Shown: positions 61,028 through 64,000 of the stretch, piece by piece
How positions within the stretch are numbered: position 1 is the stretch's first letter
Layout: each line of letters opens with the position of its first letter
Assembly (NCBI RefSeq): GCF_009764265.1
Contig: NZ_RWIR01000007.1
Location: 124,001 to 188,000 of the forward strand
Length of the DNA stretch: 64,000 nucleotides
From: Pseudomonas sp. PB101
Lineage (GTDB): Bacteria; Pseudomonadota; Gammaproteobacteria; Pseudomonadales; Pseudomonadaceae
Direction of reading: 5' to 3'
Notes under the pieces: generated by a model
The model's input: only the letters and a program-made list of their open reading frames with translations
What the model was told of the DNA's origin: nothing
The model's database searches: none
Program-made: the position numbers and the translations under genes

Positions 61028-61746
61028 CACTGGAACTGTACAACGCGAGCATCTCCACCTGCAGCCAGAGAGTTCGTTTTGTTCTGGCTGAAAAAGGTCT
61101 GCCCTATACGGACCATCGATTGAGGCTGGAACAGGGTCAACACCTCACGCCAGCGTACATTGCACTCAACCCAAATGGACTGGTCCCTACGCTCGTTCAT
61201 CAGGGCGACGCAATCATTGATTCAAGCGTGATCAATGAGTATCTCGAAGAGGTGTTCCCGGACATCCCGCTGCTGCCAACACACCCTTTGGAACGTGCTC
61301 GTGTGCGTGCCTGGGTACAATATTTGGACGAAGTGATGACGCCATCCATACGTTATCCCTCTTTCCAAAAACTCTTCGGAGGGGCGATAAAGTCGATGAC
61401 AAGCGAAGAGCGCATGATTGCCGCCAGCCGATCCCCATTACGCAAACATTTCGTGTTGGAAATGGGTCCTCAAGGTTTTAGCCAAACCCGGCTGAATGAC
61501 GCTATGGAACGCATTGAACAAGCTTTGACGAGAATGGAGGCATCACTTTCACGTTCCCTATGGATAGCCCATGACCAACTCACATTGGCCGACATAGCCA
61601 TGATGCCAAGTATCGTGCGATTGGAGGACTTGGGGCTGGCAAGCCTTTGGGAGAACTTGCCAGGTATTGCCAGCTGGTATGAACGCTTACAGAGCCGACC
61701 CGCGTTTGCCAAAACCTATGAGGCAGTCGAAAGTCGCGCCCGGTAA
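61024..61746 (+). CDS. Glutathione S-transferase, LigE/LigF beta-etherase-like
   Basis: A 240-residue GST. The thioredoxin-fold N terminus has ASISTCSQRVRFVLAEKG with the glutathione-activating serine or cysteine region, followed by NPNGLVPTLVH and DSSVINEYLEEVFPD. The C-terminal helical domain contains LRKHFVLEMGPQGFSQ, which reminds me of the long insert of beta-etherases LigE/LigF. I infer glutathione-dependent ether cleavage or isomerisation. A maleylpyruvate-isomerase-like role is the main alternative. It is the last gene of the operon and is followed by two perfect hairpins. Confidence 0.75.
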   Translation: MTLELYNASISTCSQRVRFVLAEKGLPYTDHRLRLEQGQHLTPAYIALNPNGLVPTLVHQGDAIIDSSVINEYLEEVFPDIPLLPTHPLERARVRAWVQYLDEVMTPSIRYPSFQKLFGGAIKSMTSEERMIAASRSPLRKHFVLEMGPQGFSQTRLNDAMERIEQALTRMEASLSRSLWIAHDQLTLADIAMMPSIVRLEDLGLASLWENLPGIASWYERLQSRPAFAKTYEAVESRAR

Positions 61747-61750
61747 AAAT

Positions 61751-61798
61751 TCGATGCCGTCAAAAACGGCATCGACATGGCGGCAGTTATCTGCCGCC
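61751..61798. terminator. Two tandem perfect hairpins between convergent operons
   Basis: TCGATGCCGT and ACGGCATCGA form a 10-bp stem around CAAAA (61751-61775). GGCGGCAG and CTGCCGCC form an 8-bp stem around TTAT (61779-61798). They lie between the stop codons of the two convergent transferase genes, so a bidirectional terminator is likely. Confidence 0.72.
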
Positions 61799-61806
61799 TC
61801 TGCCCG

Positions 61807-62406
61807 TCAGCTGATGCCCGGCATGCCTATGAAACGATCCAGCTTCTTAATGCGCTCAATCCATGAAACTAGGTGCGTGTAGCCTGAGATATCGATCCCC
61901 CCCTCCCAAGCAAGCGCGGAGTATGGAAAACAAGCGATATCGGCAATAGTGGGGCGTCCCAACTCCAGATACTCACGCGTTGCCAAGTGCGCATCCATAA
62001 TTTTGAAAACCCGATGGGCCCCTAAGTGCAGTTTGTCCAGATCCAACGGGTAGTTCAAACTCTTAACCAGCCGAGCAGCACAAGCGTTCATCACTTCCCC
62101 GCCGCCAGTCGACAACCACTGCTGAATCAACCCTTGCTCGCAAGGATCATTTGAATACCACTGATGTTCGGCATCGTAGCGGGTGGCCAGGTAAACAAGT
62201 ATCGCTTGAGAGTCTCTCAGCCTCAGCTCGCCATCCTCAAAACAGGGAAGCTCGCCAAAGGGATTTAGCGCTGAGAACGCATCCCGCTTATGTTCTTTAG
62301 CGACAAAATCAACAGGCACAAGCTCGGCTTGAAGTCCTAATAAATTCAACATCAGTCGAACCTTGTAACAGCTACCCGACAAAAAATAATCATGCAATCT
62401 GATCAT
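61807..62406 (-). CDS. Glutathione S-transferase
   Basis: A 199-residue GST with thioredoxin-fold N terminus MIRLHDYFLSGSCYKVRLML (serine and cysteine near residues 10-13), NPFGELPCFEDGELRLRDSQAI and the C-terminal ADIACFPY N-cap motif. It could remove glutathione from an intermediate (LigG-like) or isomerise a ring-cleavage product. The ATG at 62406 was chosen over one 15 bases upstream because the family starts there. It is the last gene of the leftward oxygenase operon. Confidence 0.82.
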   Translation of the reverse strand: MIRLHDYFLSGSCYKVRLMLNLLGLQAELVPVDFVAKEHKRDAFSALNPFGELPCFEDGELRLRDSQAILVYLATRYDAEHQWYSNDPCEQGLIQQWLSTGGGEVMNACAARLVKSLNYPLDLDKLHLGAHRVFKIMDAHLATREYLELGRPTIADIACFPYSALAWEGGIDISGYTHLVSWIERIKKLDRFIGMPGIS

Positions 62407-62465
62407 ATAAACCCCAGCCAATCTGTGCTGACTACTTAATCATTGGCGTCATTAATCGACGCCCC

Positions 62466-63599
62466 CTAGAACGGTTGTGACAGGATTTCCTGACTCTCAT
62501 GCATGAGCTGCCCGACCTGCTGTGGCGTCGCTTCATGTCGAACTTCCCACTCACACAATTGCACTGAGTTGTTCACCACCATGCTGGCGCGACTCCAACG
62601 CCGCGCCATGAATGCTTCAAAGGCATCATTAACCGAACTTGTTTGGGCAAGCGACTCAGCGAGCACCACCGCATCTTCCACCCCCATCGCCGCACCTTGT
62701 GCCAAAACGGGGGGACCAGAATGTGCCGCGTCGCCGATGATAATCACCCGTCCCCGGTACCAACGATCCGGCACCAAAACCGTTTCCAACGGCCTTACCG
62801 TTATCACGCTGCAAGCGTCCAGGTGTGACAAAGCATCCTGCACAACGGAGCTCGTGTAAGACGCCAGCTTCTCTCTCATCAATCGTGGCAATTCACTTTC
62901 TGCCAAGCGAATGTCGTCGGTCTTCGCCTCGATCAAGTAAAGGTAGGATCGGTCCTCGGTGATCGGACAGATACCGACCACGCCAAACTCTCCGCCAAAA
63001 TGCAACTCGGAGGTAAACGTACCCAGGCACCGAGGCACTTCAACTCGCCACGTAAGCTGACCGAGTCTTCGAGGCTTGATCTCAGGGAAAATCTTACCTC
63101 GCACTTGGGAGTAGATGCCGTCAGCCCCAACTACCAGATCGTAATCTTTCACTGCACCATTGCTTAAGGTCACGGTGATGCGATCCGCTTGGTCTGTGTA
63201 GTGATCGAGGGTTACACCCATGTACAAATGGGCACCCAGTTCAACGGCCCGCGAGATTAAAATCTGATGCAGTCCACTGCGAGAAATACCGGCGGTCGAA
63301 GGGTATCCCGCCCCGCCCATGGGTTTGATGGCGTGATGGGCCAACAACGTCCCATCGGGTTTACGCATGTTCAAATACCGCCCAGGTACCGCGACCCGGA
63401 GCATCGCTTGAGAAAGTCCGATTTTTCCAAATGCAGCCAACGCGTTGCCCTGCAGTGACAAACCGACGCCCAGCTGCTCAGACACATCGGCCTTAATTTC
63501 GGCGACATCTGCCGCGATACCTTGCAAGCGTAACGCAATGGCCAGGGTCAACCCCGAGATCCCGGCCCCAACAATGAGAACACCGCGAGAGATATCCAC
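62466..63599 (-). CDS. FAD-dependent aromatic monooxygenase (salicylate-hydroxylase-like)
   Basis: A 377-residue group A flavoprotein monooxygenase with GAGISGLTLA at residues 11-20 and the FAD/NADPH motif DLVVGADGIYSQVR. The GDAAHSGPPVLAQGAAMGVEDAVVLAE motif lies near 290-316. It would hydroxylate an aromatic ring, possibly with decarboxylation as in salicylate hydroxylase, using NAD(P)H. Its ATG directly follows the stop of the oxygenase gene upstream, so both are co-translated. The GST gene lies 59 bp downstream. Confidence 0.87.
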   Translation of the reverse strand: MDISRGVLIVGAGISGLTLAIALRLQGIAADVAEIKADVSEQLGVGLSLQGNALAAFGKIGLSQAMLRVAVPGRYLNMRKPDGTLLAHHAIKPMGGAGYPSTAGISRSGLHQILISRAVELGAHLYMGVTLDHYTDQADRITVTLSNGAVKDYDLVVGADGIYSQVRGKIFPEIKPRRLGQLTWRVEVPRCLGTFTSELHFGGEFGVVGICPITEDRSYLYLIEAKTDDIRLAESELPRLMREKLASYTSSVVQDALSHLDACSVITVRPLETVLVPDRWYRGRVIIIGDAAHSGPPVLAQGAAMGVEDAVVLAESLAQTSSVNDAFEAFMARRWSRASMVVNNSVQLCEWEVRHEATPQQVGQLMHESQEILSQPF

Positions 63600-64000
63600 T
63601 TAAGCCTCCACGCTACGCGAAGGAATCAACGAGCGTTCCGCTGCCACGCTATCGGCAATAAATCTGCGTGAACGGATATTCGCCTCATCGGATTTCACGC
63701 TGACTTCAGGCGCGTTTTCAGCTCCCAGCGTATCGAACAGAATCTGAATTTCCTCAATAACTACGACGTCTTCCATCAGCAGCCGTCGCAAGTCATCGAA
63801 ACGACCCGGATGTTTATTTTCAAAGGAAGTAGCGAACAACGCGTATTGAACCGTCCGTTTGGGCCCCGCGGGTGTGAGGGCTACGACCAGTTCAAGACGA
63901 CCAGGGGCGGCTTCCGGATCATCCACATCAATGAATTCTTGAGAAATCTGCGCGAGGTGATTTGCGTAGGCTGTCAAGGTCAGTTTGCGGTCAACACGTT
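63600..64000 (-). CDS. Rieske-type ring-hydroxylating oxygenase alpha subunit, C-terminal part (runs off window)
   Basis: The frame is open to the right edge, so only the C-terminal 130 or so residues are seen. They read like the end of VanA/PobA-type Rieske oxygenase alpha subunits: TVQYALFATSFENKHPGRFD, then a FxEDVVVIEEIQ-like stretch (MEDVVVIEEIQILFDTLG). After that comes a SDEANIRSRRFIADSVAAE tail, where relatives have the aDaaxxxxRrxixxLixxE pattern. The Rieske and iron motifs lie outside the window. A TTG at 63977 could be mistaken for a start but lacks a ribosome site. Confidence 0.65.
   Translation of the reverse strand, partial: RVDRKLTLTAYANHLAQISQEFIDVDDPEAAPGRLELVVALTPAGPKRTVQYALFATSFENKHPGRFDDLRRLLMEDVVVIEEIQILFDTLGAENAPEVSVKSDEANIRSRRFIADSVAAERSLIPSRSVEA

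Overview
The window looks like a Pseudomonas chromosome of the fluorescens/putida type. The left half is GC-rich. It carries Pseudomonas REP palindromes and typical Pseudomonas genes: a fused quiC1-type dehydroshikimate dehydratase, tandem ypfJ-type metallopeptidases, a tesB thioesterase, an RhlE-type helicase, and a SpuC/KauB-like amine catabolic pair. All product calls come from reading motifs and family architecture by eye. No database search was possible.

Region 1 (1-10.2 kb) concerns hydroaromatic (quinate/shikimate-like) catabolism. It holds the bifunctional-looking QuiC1 protein and a divergent MFS permease with a PcaR-type 15-bp palindrome between them. These are followed by a DMT permease, a second dehydroshikimate-dehydratase-like TIM barrel, a Gfo/Idh/MocA dehydrogenase, an IclR regulator, an FAD dehydrogenase and an aldo/keto reductase. 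Similar GGAAC/GTTCC dyads flank the IclR gene on both sides, suggesting one local regulon.

Region 2 (10.3-25 kb) is ordinary core genome: two YpfJ-like zinc metallopeptidases, an alpha/beta hydrolase, a HAD phosphatase, tesB, a GNAT acetyltransferase, a deacetylase, a BaiN/HI0933 flavoprotein, a DEAD-box helicase, a YedA-like exporter, an Lrp/AsnC regulator, a DEDDh exonuclease, a NYN protein, DUF2076, a YciC-like protein and an EEP phosphatase. Region 3 (25-32.2 kb) has a TauABC-like importer, an omega-aminotransferase, an aldehyde dehydrogenase and a LysR regulator. It is probably a diamine or amino-acid-like nitrogen source system.

Region 4 (32.2-44.9 kb) is the most unusual part. The helicase gene hrpB is cut immediately after the codon block for its DEFH motif, at 34370/34371. 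Low-GC DNA follows, with one operon of three very large tyrosine recombinases and a 211-residue coiled-coil protein. Next come a divergent Xre-regulator/unknown-protein pair with a perfect 11+11 bp operator, and then a second, complete hrpB. This second hrpB is a mosaic. Its C-terminal two thirds is about 98% identical in protein to the cut copy. Its N-terminal third is clearly divergent and lower in GC. The layout recalls trio-recombinase mobile islands (RIT or gamma-mobile-trio type), here targeted to hrpB.

Region 5 (45-64 kb, off the right edge) is an accessory catabolic island of intermediate GC with no REP elements. It contains a decayed ABC ATPase, a MarR regulator with a 14+14 bp operator, a Rieske oxygenase, a chemoreceptor and a LysR regulator. 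It also has a nine-gene operon in which an outer-membrane/periplasmic/RND module (DUF1302-DUF1329-YCF48-MMPL) is coupled to an SDR, a cupin, an FAH-family hydrolase, a nucleotide-sugar-epimerase-like dehydrogenase and a LigE/F-like glutathione transferase. A convergent operon encodes a second Rieske oxygenase (only its 3' end is in the window), an FAD monooxygenase and another glutathione transferase. Together they look like uptake, sensing and degradation of a hydrophobic aromatic or ether-containing compound. The substrate cannot be named from sequence alone.
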